Made by a program: the position numbers and the translations under genes. Of a stretch of DNA of 64,000 nt, positions 1 through 11,000 are shown piece after piece. Every line of letters begins with the position of its first letter. The first letter of the stretch is position 1. The notes below the pieces were generated by a model. That model was not told where the DNA came from. It did no database searches and saw nothing but the letters and a program-made list of their open reading frames with translations. Source of the stretch: Osmia lignaria lignaria (Eukaryota > Arthropoda > Insecta > Hymenoptera > Megachilidae); assembly GCF_051020975.1 (NCBI RefSeq), contig NW_027478159.1, forward strand, positions 17,438,501-17,502,500, given 5' to 3'.

Positions 1-229
1 AAGCGGCACCAACATAATAGAGATACAGACACACCGTGGCCCCTTTCTTTGAGGTAACTCTGCACTATTGCGAGCTGCAAATGCCACTTCCAGCTTAGCT
101 GTGCAGAAGAAGAACAACAAGAAGAAGAAATATCTCGAAATATGTCCGTCAGGCCCCTTCCCTTGAGATAAATCTGCAAATATCTCGGAAACCAAGCGAG
201 CTATGGCAAAATGTTAAGAGACCTTATTT

Positions 230-250
230 GTAGAGAATTAAGTTTCCTAC
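230..250. repeat. Imperfect hairpin dyad GTAG-A-GAA / TTC-CTAC
   Basis: GTAG (230-233) and GAA (235-237) can pair with TTC (244-246) and CTAC (247-250), with A234 bulged and a 6-base loop, flanked by T-runs. The element recurs near the end of nearly every monomer. Some copies carry GTACAG in place of GTAGAG, weakening the stem (for example near 552, 5060, 17620, 31143, 32753). It is not called a transcription terminator: T-runs lie on both sides and no gene precedes it. Confidence 0.55.
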
Positions 251-359
251 TTTTTATGTTCTACGATATTTTTTGATCAGATGCGTAGTTCTCGAGATAT
301 ATCAAGATATTTAAAAGTTCCGAAGCCGCACCAACATAATAGAGATACAGAACCACCGT

Positions 360-524
360 GGCCCCTTTCTTTGAGATAACTCTGCACTATTGCGAGCTGC
401 AAATGCCACTTCCAGCTTAGCTGTGCAGAAGAAGAACAACAAGAAGAAGAAATATCTCGAAATATGTCCGTCAGGCCCCTTCCCTTGAGATAAATCTGCA
501 AATATCTCGGAAACGAAGCGAGCT
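360..524 (+). repeat. Internal diverged sub-repeat within the monomer
   Basis: Shown in the monomer at 275-596 and present in all copies. Bases 360-386 and 474-500 match at 24 of 27 positions by hand alignment (GGCCCCTT..., TTGAGATAA, TCTGCA), an offset of 114. A GCGAGCT follows each, at 392-398 and 518-524, an offset of 126. The extra 12 bases in the second copy correspond to the region of AAATATCTCGG. This suggests the 322-bp unit itself arose by duplication of a shorter element and then diverged. The conservation is too local to call it a clean two-part monomer. Confidence 0.7.
427..452 (+). repeat. GAA/CAA triplet tract inside each monomer
   Basis: A short purine-rich run of GAA triplets broken by AACAAC is found at monomer bases about 153-177 in every copy; this is the instance in the 275-596 monomer. 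It is the only microsatellite-like segment in the unit. The 3-bp losses at 45.5 and 47.1 kb both fall here, as expected for triplet slippage. A CAA to GAA change converts the tract to an almost pure GAA run in several monomers, for example near 2690, 6555, 51630, 53240, 54850 and 56460. Confidence 0.85.
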
Positions 525-1589
525 ATGGCAAAATGTTAAGAGACCTTTTTTGTACAGAATTATCTTTCCTACAATTTACGTTCTCCGATATTTTTTGATC
601 AGAAGCGTAGTTTTCGAGATATATCGAGATATTTAAAAGTTCCGAAGCCGCACCAACATAATAGAGATACAGAAACACCGTGGCCCCTTTCTTTGAGATA
701 ACTCTGCACTATTGCGAGCTGTAAATGCCACTTCCAGCTTAGCTGTGCAGAAGAAGAACAACAAGAAGAAGAAACATCTCGAAATATGTCCGTCAGGCCC
801 CTTCCCTTGAGATAAATCTGCAAATATCTCGGAAACGAAGCGAGCTATGGCAAAATGTTTAGAGACCTTTCTTGTAGAGAATTAAGTTTCCTACTTTTTA
901 TGTAGTATGATATTTTTTGATCAGATGCGTAGTTCTCGAGATATATCAAGATATTTAAAAGTTCCGAAGCCGCACCAACATAATAGAGATACAGAAACAC
1001 CGTGGCCCCTTTCTTTGAGATAACTCTGCACTATTGCGCGCTGCAAATGCCACTTCCAGCTTAGCTGTGCCCAAGAAGGACAACAAGAAGAAGAAATATC
1101 TCGAAATATGTCCGTCAGGCCCCTTCCCTTGAGATAAATCTGCAAATATCTCGGAAACGAAGCGAGCTATGGCAAAATGTTAAGAGACGTTTTTTGTAGA
1201 GAATTAAGTTTCCTACTTTTTATGTTCTATGATATTTTTCGAGCAGAAGCGTAGTTCTCGAGATATATCTAGATATTTAAAAGTTCCGAAGCCGCACCAA
1301 CATAATAGAGATACAGAAACACCGTGGCCCCTTTCTTTGAGATAACTCTGCACTATTGCGAGCTGTAAATGCCACCTCCAGCTTAGCTGTGCAGAAGAAG
1401 AACAACAAGAAGAAGAAATATCTCGAAATATGTCCGTCAGGCCCCTTCCCTTGAGATATATCTGCAAATATCTCGGAAACGAAGCGAGCTATGGCAAAAT
1501 GTTAAGAGACCTTTTTTGTAGAGAATTATGTTTCCTACAATTTATGTTCTATGATATTTTTTGATCAGAAGCGTAGTTTTCGAGATATA

Positions 1590-1748
1590 TCGAGATATTT
1601 AAAAGTTCCGAAGCCGCACCAACATAATAGAGATACAGAAACACCGTGGCCCCTTTCTTTGAGATAACTCTGCACTAGTGCGAGCCGCAAATGCCACTTC
1701 CAGCTTAGCTGTGCAGAAGAAGAACAACAGGAAGAAGAAATATCTCGA
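1590..1748. repeat. 11-bp inverted repeat within the monomer (dyad)
   Basis: TCGAGATATTT at 1590-1600 is the exact reverse complement of AAATATCTCGA at 1738-1748, with 137 bases between. The left arm is perfect only in monomers that read ATATCGAGAT; the alternative ATATCAAGAT leaves one mismatch. A further near match, AAATATCTCGG, lies 50 bases downstream of the right arm in each monomer. The pairing potential is visible in the sequence; whether any structure or protein uses it is unknown. Confidence 0.7.
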
Positions 1749-2206
1749 AATATGTCCGTCAGGCCCCTTCCCTTGAGATAAATATGCAAATATCTCGGAA
1801 ACGAAGCGAGCTATGGCAAAATGTTAAGAGACCTTTTTTGTAGAGAATTAAGTTTCCTACTTTTTATGTTCTATGATATTTTTTGATCAGATGCGTTGTT
1901 CTCGAGATATATCAAGATATTTAAAAGTTCCGAAGCCGCACCAACATAATAGAGATACAGAAACACCGTGGCCCCTTTCTTTGAGATAACTCTGCACTAC
2001 TGCGAGCTGCAAATGCCACTTCCAGCTTAGCTGTGCAGAAGAAGAACAACAAGAAGAAGAAATATCTCGAAATATGTCCGTCAGACCCCTTCCCTTGAGA
2101 TAAATCTGCAAATATCTCGGAAACGAAGCGAGCTATGGCAAAATGTTAAGAGACCTTTTTTGTAGAGAATTAAGTTTCCTACTTTTTATGTTCTATGATA
2201 TTTTTT

Positions 2207-5200
2207 GATCAGATGCGTAGTTCTCGAGATATATCCAGATATTTAAAAGTTCCGAAGCGGCACCAACATAATAGAGATACAGAAACAGCGTGGCCCCTTT
2301 CTTTGGGATAACTCTGCACTATTGCGAGCTGGAAATGCCACTTCCAGTTTAGCTGTGCAGAAGAAGAACAACAAGAAGAAGAAATATCACGAAATATGTC
2401 CGTCAGGACCCCTCCCTTGAGATAAAGCTGCAAATATCTCGGAAACGAAGCGAGCTATTGCAAAACGTTAAGAGACCTTTTTTGTAGAGAATTAGGTTTC
2501 CTACTTTTTATGTTCTATGATATTTTTTGATCAGATGCGTAGTTCTCGAGATATATCAAGATATTTAAAAGCTCCGAAGCTGCACCAACATAATAGAGGT
2601 ACAGAAACACCGTGGCCCCTTTCTTTGAGATAACTCTGCACTAGTGCGAGCCGCAAATGCCACTTCCAGCTTAGCTGTGCAGAAGAAGAACAAGAAGAAG
2701 AAGAAATATCTCGAAATATGTCCGTCAGGCCCCTTCCCTTGAGATAAATCTGCAAATATCTCGGAAACGAAGCGAGCTACGGCAAAATGTTCAGAGACCT
2801 TTTTTGTAGAAAATTAGGTTTCCTACTTTTTATGTTCTATGATATTTTTTGATCAGATGCGTAGTTCTCGAGATATATCAAGATATTTAAAAGTTCCGTA
2901 GCCGCACCAACATAATAGAGATACAGAAACACCGTGGCCCCTTTCTTTGCGATAACTCTGCACTATTGCGAGCTGCAAATGCCACTTCCAGCTTAGCTGT
3001 GCAGAAGAAGAACAACAAGAAGAAGAAATATCTCGAAATATGTCCGTCAGGCCCCTTCCCTTGAGATAAATCTGCAAATATCTCGGAAACGAAGCGAGCT
3101 ATGCCAAAATGTTAAGAGACCTTATTTGTAGAGAATTAAGTTTCCTACTTTTTATGTTCTATGATATTTTTTGATCAGATGCGTAGTTCTCGAGATATAT
3201 CGAGATATTTAAAAGTTCCGAAGCCGCACCAACATAATAGAGATACAGAAACACCGTGGCCCCTTTCTTTGAGATAACTCTGCACAATTGCGAGCTGCAA
3301 ATGCCACTTCCAGCTTAGCTGTGCAGAAGAAGAACAACAAGAAGAAGAAATATCTCGAAATATGTCCGTCAGGCCCCTTCCCTTGAGATAAATCGGCAAG
3401 TATCTCGGAAACGAAGCGAGCTATGGCAAAATGTTAAGAGACCTTTTCTGTAGAGAATTAAGTTTTCTACTTTTTATGTTCCATGATATTTTTTGATCAG
3501 ATGCGTAGTTCTCGAGATATATCAAGATATTTAAAAGTTCCGAAGCCGCACCAACATAATAGAGATACAGAAACACCGTGGCCCCTTTCTTTGCGATAAC
3601 TCTGCACTATTGCGAGCTGCAAATGCCACTTCCAGCTTAGCTGTGCAGAAGAAGAACAACAAGAAGAAGAAATATCTCGAAATATGTCCGTCAGGCCCCT
3701 TCCCTTGAGATATATCTGCAAATATCTCGGAAACGAAGCGAGCTATGGCAAAATGTTAAGAGACCTTTTCTGTAGAGAATTAAGTTTTCTACTTTTTATG
3801 TTCCATGATATTTTTTGATCAGATGCGTAGTTCTCGAGATATATCAAGATACTTAAAAGTCCTGAAGCTGCACCAACTTAATAGAGATACAGAAACACCG
3901 TGGCCCCTTTCTTTGAGATAACTCTGCACTAGTGCGAGCCGCAAATGCCACTTCCAGCTTAGCTGTGCAGAAGAAGAACAACAAGAATAAGAAATATCTG
4001 GAAATATGTCCGTTAGGCCCCTTCCCTTGAGATAAATCTGCAAATATCTCGGAAACGAAGCGAGCTATGGCAAAATGTTAAGAGACCTTTTTTGTAGAGA
4101 ATTAAGTTTCCTACTTTTTATGTTCTATGATATTTTTTGATCAGATGCGTAGTTCTCGAGATATACCAAGATATTTAAAAGTTCCGAAGCCGCACCAACA
4201 TAATAGAGATACAGAAACACCGTGGCCCCTTTCTTTGAGATAACTCTGCACTATTGCGAGCTGCAAATGCTACTTCCAGCTTAGCTGTGCAGAGGAAGAA
4301 CAACAAGAAGAAGAAATATCTCGAAATATGTCCGTCAGGCCAGTTCCTTTGAGCTGAATCTGCAAATATCTCGGAAACGAAGCGAGCTATGGCAAAATGT
4401 TAAGAGACGTTTTTTGTAGAGAATTATGTTTCCTACAATTTATGTTCTATGATATTTTTTGATCAGATGCGTAGTTCTCGAGATATATCGAGATATTTAA
4501 AAGTTCCGAAGCCGCACCAACATAATAGAGATACAGAAACACCGTGGCCCCTTTCTTTGAGATAACTCTGCACTATTGCGACCTGCAAATGCCACTTCCA
4601 GCTTAGCTGTGCAGAAGAAGAACAACAAGAAGAAGAAATATCTCGAAATATGTCCGTCAGGCCCCTTCCCTTGAGATAAATCTGCAAATATCTCGGAAAC
4701 GAAGCGAGCTATGGCAAAATGTTAAGAGACCTTTTTTGTAGAGAATTAAGTTTCCTACTTTTTATGTTCTACGATATTTTTTGATCAGATGCGTAGTTCT
4801 CGAGATATATCAAGATATTTAAAAGTTCCGAAGCCGCACCAACATAATAGAGATACAGAAACACCGTGGCCCCTTTCTTTGAGATAACTCTGCACTATTG
4901 CGAACTGCAAATGCCACTTCCAGCTTAGCTGTGCAGAAGAAGAACAACAAGAAGAAGAAATATCTCGAAATATGTCCGTCAGGCCCCTTCCCTTGAGATA
5001 AATCTGCAAATATCTCGGAAACGAAGCGAGCTATGGCAAAATGTTAAGAGACCTTTTTTGTACAGAATTATCTTTCCTACAATTTACGTTCTCTGATATT
5101 TTTTGATCAGAAGCGTAGTTTTCGAGATATATCGAGATATTTAAAAGTTCCGAAGCCGCACCAACATAATAGAGATACAGAAACACCGTGGCCCCTTTCT

Positions 5201-8002
5201 TCGAGATAAGTCTGCACTATTGCGACCTGCAAATGCCACTTCCAGCTTAGCTGTGCAGAAGAAGAACAACAAGAAGAAGAAATATCTCGAAATATGTCCG
5301 TCAGGCCCCTTCCCTTGAGATAAATCTGCAAATATCTCGGAAACGAAGCGAGCTATGGCAAAATGTTAAGAGACCTTTTTTGTAGAGAATTAAGTTTCCT
5401 ACTTTTTATGTTCTATGATATTTTTCGATCAGAGGCGTAGTTCTCGAGATATATCAAGATATTTAAAAGTTCCGAAGCCGCACCAACATAATACAGATAC
5501 AGAAACACCGTGGCCCCTTTCTTTGAGATAACTCTGCACGATTGCGAGCTGGAAATGCCATTTCCAGTTTAGCTGTGCAGAAGAAGAACAACAAGAAGAA
5601 GAAATATCTCGAAATATGTCCATCAGGACCCTTCCCTTGAGATAAATCTGCAAATATCTCGGAAACGAAGCGAGCTATGGCAAAATGTTAAGAGACCTTT
5701 TTTGTAGAGAATTAAGTTTCCTACTTTTTATGTTCTATGATATTTTTTGATCAGATGCGTAGTTCTCGAGATATATCAAGATATTTAAAAGTTCCGAAGC
5801 CGCACCAACATAATAGAGATACAGAAACACCGTGGCCCCTTTCTTTGAGATAACTCTGCACTACTGCGAGCTGCAAATGCCACTTCCAGCTTAGCTGTGC
5901 AGAAGAAGAACAACAAGAAGAAGAAATATCTCGAAATATGTCCGTCAGACCCCTTCCCTTGAGATAAATCTGCAAATATCTCGGAAACGAAGCGAGCTAT
6001 GGCAAAATGTTAAGAGACCTTTTTTGTAGAGAATTAAGTTTCCTACTTTTTATGTTCTATGATATTTTTTGATCAGATGCGTAGTTCTCGAGATATATCC
6101 AGATATTTAAAAGTTCCGAAGCGGCACCAACATAATAGAGATACAGAAACAGCGTGGCCCCTTTCTTTGGGATAACTCTGCACTATTGCGAGCTGGAAAT
6201 GCCACTTCCAGTTTAGCTGTGCAGAAGAAGAACAACAAGAAGAAGAAATATCACGAAATATGTCCGTCAGGACCCCTCCCTTGAGATAAATCTGCAAATA
6301 TCTCGGAAACGAAGCGAGCTATTGCAAAACGTTAAGAGACCTTTTTTGTAGAGAATTAGGTTTCCTACTATTTATGTTCTATGATATTTTTTGATCAGAT
6401 GCGTAGTTCTCGAGATATATCAAGATATTTAAAAGCTCCGAAGCTGCACCAACATAATAGAGGTACAGAAACACCGTGGCTCCTTTCTTTGAGATAACTC
6501 TGCACTAGTGCGAGCCGCAAATGCCACTTCCAGCTTAGCTGTGCAGAAGAAGAACAAGAAGAAGAAGAAATATCTCGAAATATGTCCGTCAGGCCCCTTC
6601 CCTTGAGATAAATCCGCAAATATCTCGGAAACGAAGCGAGCTACGGCAAAATGTTCAGAGACCTTTTTTGTAGAAAATTAGGTTTCCTACTTTTTATGTT
6701 CTATGATATTTTTTGATCAGATGCGTAGTTCTCGAGATATATCAAGATATTTAAAAGTTCCGTAGCCGCACCAACATAATAGAGATACAGAAACACCGTG
6801 GCCCCTTTCTTTGCGATAACTCTGCACTATTGCGAGCTGCAAATGCCACTTCCAGCTTAGCTGTGCAGAAGAAGAACAACAAGAAGAAGAAATATCTCGA
6901 AATATGTCCGTCAGGCCCCTTCCCTTGAGATAAATCTGCAAATATCTCGGAAACGAAGCGAGCTATGCCAAAATGTTAAGAGACCTTATTTGTAGAGAAT
7001 TAAGTTTCCTACTTTTTATGTTCTATGATATTTTTTGATCAGATGCGTAGTTCTCGAGATATATCAAGATATTTAAAAGTTCCGAAGCCGCACCAACATA
7101 ATAGAGATACAGAAACACCGTGGCCCCTTTCTTTGCGATAACTCTGCACTATTGCGAGCTGCAAATGCCACTTCCAGCTTAGCTGTGCAGAAGAAGAACA
7201 ACAAGAAGAAGAAATATCTCGAAATATGTCCGTCAGGCCCCTTCCCTTGAGATATATCTGCAAATATCTCGGAAACGAAGCGAGCTATGGCAAAATGTTA
7301 AGAGACCTTTTCTGTAGAGAATTAAGTTTTCTACTTTTTATGTTCCATGATATTTTTTGATCAGATGCGTAGTTCTCGAGATATATCAAGATATTTAAAA
7401 GTCCTGAAGCTGCACCAACTTAATAGAGATACAGAAACACCGTGGCCCCTTTCTTTGAGATAACTCTGCACTAGTGCGAGCCGCAAATGCCACTTCCAGC
7501 TTAGCTGTGCAGAAGAAGAACAACAAGAATAAGAAATATCTGGAAATATGTCCGTTAGGCCCCTTCCCTTGAGATAAATCTGCAAATATCTCGGAAACGA
7601 AGCGAGCTATGGCAAAATGTTAAGAGACCTTTTTTGTAGAGAATTAAGTTTCCTACTTTTTATGTTCTATGATATTTTTTGATCAGATGCGTAGTTCTCG
7701 AGATATACCAAGATATTTAAAAGTTCCGAAGCCGCACCAACATAATAGAGATACAGAAACACCGTGGCCCCTTTCTTTGAGATAACTCTGCACTATTGCG
7801 AGCTGCAAATGCTACTTCCAGCTTAGCTGTGCAGAGGAAGAACAACAAGAAGAAGAAATATCTCGAAATATGTCCGTCAGGCCAGTTCCTTTGAGCTGAA
7901 TCTGCAAATATCTCGGAAACGAAGCGAGCTATGGCAAAATGTTAAGAGACGTTTTTTGTAGAGAATTATGTTTCCTACAATTTATGTTCTATGATATTTT
8001 TT
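2207..8002 (+). repeat. Satellite block duplicated at 12 then 11 monomer spacing
   Basis: 2207-3172 matches 6071-7036 at an offset of 3864 (12 monomers). 3495-4460 matches 7037-8002 at 3542 (11 monomers). The monomer at 3173-3494, marked by GCACAATTGCG and AATCGGCAAG, is absent from the second copy. Shared rare states include GAAGCGGCACC with AACAGCGTGG and TTGGGATAAC, TCCGTAGCCGC, TTTGCGATAAC, GTCCTGAAGC and GATATACCAAG. I found one mismatch (GATACTTAAAAG at 3849 against GATATTTAAAAG) when comparing 3495-4460 with 7037-8002 by eye. Homology ends at 8003, where the second copy reads GGTCAGAAGCG. Confidence 0.88.
5549..5567. repeat. 19-bp near-perfect palindrome in one monomer
   Basis: CTGGAAATG (5549-5557) and CATTTCCAG (5559-5567) are exact reverse complements with a single C between. 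Related monomers read CTGGAAATGCCACTTCCAG, where only the outer six bases pair. One C to T change at 5561 therefore completes the dyad; I saw it only here. Confidence 0.85.
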
Positions 8003-11000
8003 GGTCAGAAGCGTAGTTTTCGAGATATATCGAGATATTTAAAAGTTCCGAAGCCGCACCAACATAATAGAGATACAGAAACACCGTGGCCCCTTTCTTT
8101 GAGATAACTCTGCACTAGTGCGAGCCGCAAATGCCACTTCCAGCTTAGCTGTGCAGAAGAAGAACAACAAGAAGAAGAAATATCTCGAAATATGTCCGTC
8201 AGGCCCCTTCCCTTGAGATAAATCTGCACATATCTCGGAAACGAAGCGAGCTATGGCAAAATGTTAAGAGACGTTTTTTGTAGAGAATTATGTTTCCTAC
8301 AATCTATGTTCTATGATATTTTTTGATCAGAAGCGTAGTTTTCGAGATATATCGAGATATTTAAAAGTTCCGAAGCCGCACCAACATAATAGAGATACAG
8401 AAACACCGTGGCCCCTTTCTTTGAGATAACTCTGCACTAGTGCGAGCCGCAAATGCCACTTCCAGCTTAGCTGTGCAGAAGAAGAACAACAACAAGAAGA
8501 AATATCTCGAAATATGTCCGTCAGGCCCCTTCCCTTGAAATATATCTGCAAATATCTCGGAAACGAAGCGAGCTATGGCAAAATGTTAAGAAACCGTTTT
8601 TGTAGAGAATTAAGTTTGCTACTTTTTATGTTCTATGATATTTTTTGATCGGACGCGTAGTTCTCGAGATATATCAAGATATTTAAAAGTTCCGAAGCCG
8701 CACCAACATAATAGAGATACAGAAACACCGTGGCCCCTTTCGTTGAGATAACTCTGCACTAGTGCGAGCCGCAAATGCCACTTCCAGCTTAACTGTGCAG
8801 AAGAAGAACAACAAGAAGAAGAAATATCTCGAAATATGTCCATCAGGACCCTTCCCTTGAGATAAATCTGCAAATATCTCGGAAACGAAGCGAGCTATGG
8901 CAAAATGTTAAGGGACCTTTTTTGTAGAGAATAATGTTTCCTACAATTTACGTTCTATGATATTTTTTGATCAGAAGCGTAGTTTTCGAGATATATCGAG
9001 ATATTTAAAAGTTCCGAAGCCGCACCAACATAATAGAGATACAGAAATACCGTGGCCCCTTTCTTTGAGATAACTCTGCACTATTGCGAGCTGCAAATGC
9101 CACTTCCAGCTTTGCTGTGCAGAAGAAGAACAACAAGAAGAAGAAATATCTCGAAATATGTCCGTCAGGCCCCTTCCCTTGAGATAAATCTGCAAATATC
9201 TCGGAAACGAAGCGAGCTATGGCAAAATGTTTAGAGACCTTTCTTGTAGAGAAATAAGTTTCCTACTTTTTATGTAGTATGATATTTTTTGATCAGATGC
9301 GTAGTTCTCGAGATATATCAAGATATTTAAAAGTTCCGAAGCCGCACCAACATAATAGAGATACAGAAACACCGTGGCCCCTTTCTTTGAGATAACTCTG
9401 CACGATTGCGAGCTGGAAATGCCACTTCCAGTTTAGCTGTGCAGAAGAAGAACAACAAGAAGAAGAAATATCTCGAAATATGTCCATCAGGACCCTTCCC
9501 TTGAGATAAATCTGCAAATATCTCGGAAACGAAGCGAGCTATGGCAAAATGTTAAGGGACCTTTTTTGTAGAGAATAATGTTTCCTACAATTTACGTTCT
9601 ATGATATTTTTTGATCAGAAGCGTAGTTTTCGAGATATATCGAGATATTTAAAAGTTCCGAAGCCGCACCATCATAATAGAGATACAGAAACACCGTGGC
9701 CCCTTTCTTTGAGATAACTCTGCACTATTGCGAGCTGCAAATGCCACTTCCAGCTTAGCTGTGCAGAAGAAGAACAACAAGAAGAAGAAATATCTCGAAA
9801 TATGTCCGTCAGGCCCCTTCCCTTGAGATAAATCTGCAAATATCTCGGAAACGAAGCGAGCTATGGCAAAATGTTTAGAGACCTTTCTTGTAGAGAAATA
9901 AGTTTCCTACTTTTTATGTAGTATGATAGTTTTTGATCAGATGCGTAGTTCTCGAGATATATCAAGATATTTAAAAGTTCCGAAGCCGCACCAACATAAT
10001 AGAGATACAGAAACACCGTGGCCCCTTTGTTTGAGATAACTCTGCACTATTGCGCGCTGCAAATGCCACTTCCAGCTTAGCTGTGCAGAAGAAGAACAAC
10101 AAGAAGAAGAAATATCTCGAAATATGTCCGTCAGGCCCCTTCCCTTGAGATAAATCTGCAAATATCTCGGAAACGAAGCGAGCTATGGCAAAATGTTAAG
10201 AGACCTTTTTTGTAGAGAATTAAGTTTCCTACTTTTTATGTTCTATGATATTTTTCGATCAGAGGCGTAGTTCTCGAGATATATCAAGATATTTAAAAGT
10301 TCCGAAGCCGCACCAACATAATAGAGATACAGAAACACCGTGGCCCCTTTCCTTGAGATAACTCTGCACTATTGCGAGCTGCAAATGCCACTTCCAGCTT
10401 AGCTGTGCAGAGGAAGAACAACAAGAAGAAGAAATATCTCGAAATATGTCCGTCAGGCCAGTTCCTTTGAGCTGAATCTGCAAATATCTCGGAAACGAAG
10501 CGAGCTATGGCAAAATGTTAAGAGACGTTTTTTGTAGAGAATTATGTTTCCTACAATTTATGTTCTATGATATTTTTTGATCAGAAGCGTAGTTCTCGAG
10601 ATATATCGAGATATTTAAAAGTTCCGAAGCCGCACCAGCATAATAGGGATACAGAAACACCGTGGCCCCTTTCTTTGAGATAACTCTGCACTAGTGCGAG
10701 CCGCAAATGCCACTTCCAGCTTAGCTGTGCAGAAGAGGAACAACAAGAAGAAGAAATATCTCGAAATATGTCCGTCAGGCCCCTTCCCTTGAGATAAATC
10801 TGCAAATATCTCGGAAACGAAGAGAGCTATGGCAAAATGTTAAGAGACCTTTTTTGTAGAGAATTAAGTTTCCTACTTTTCATGTTCTATGATATTTTTT
10901 GATCAGATGCGTAGTTCTCGAGATATATCAAGATATTTAAAAGTTCCGAAGCCGCACCAACATAATAGGGATACAGAAACACCGTGGCCCCTTTCTTTGA

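Larger units (their letters stand above)
1..2206 (+). repeat. Satellite segment: mixed monomers related to 14.4-15.4 kb
   Basis: Seven monomers, the first partial. Bases 1-918 match 14491-15408 at an offset of 14490 (45 monomers), sharing unusual states such as GAAGCGGCACC, GAGGTAACTC, ACCAAGC, GAACCACC (near 350 and 14840), GAAACATC (near 772 and 15262) and TGTAGTATGATA (near 902 and 15392). The copies differ at a few sites, such as AACATAATAG against AAGGTAATAG. The 1241-1562 monomer has GAGCAG in place of GATCAG at its start. The monomer at 1885 begins the run related to 5749. Confidence 0.85.

Noticed and set aside
225..252. Rho-independent terminator at the GTAG...CTAC dyad
   Set aside because: The stem is imperfect and low in GC, T-runs lie on both sides, it repeats in every monomer, and the DNA is eukaryotic satellite with no gene upstream.
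9052..9234. Plus-strand frame of 60 codons
   Set aside because: It starts at GTG and is open only because CAGCTTAGCTG reads CAGCTTTGCTG in this one monomer.
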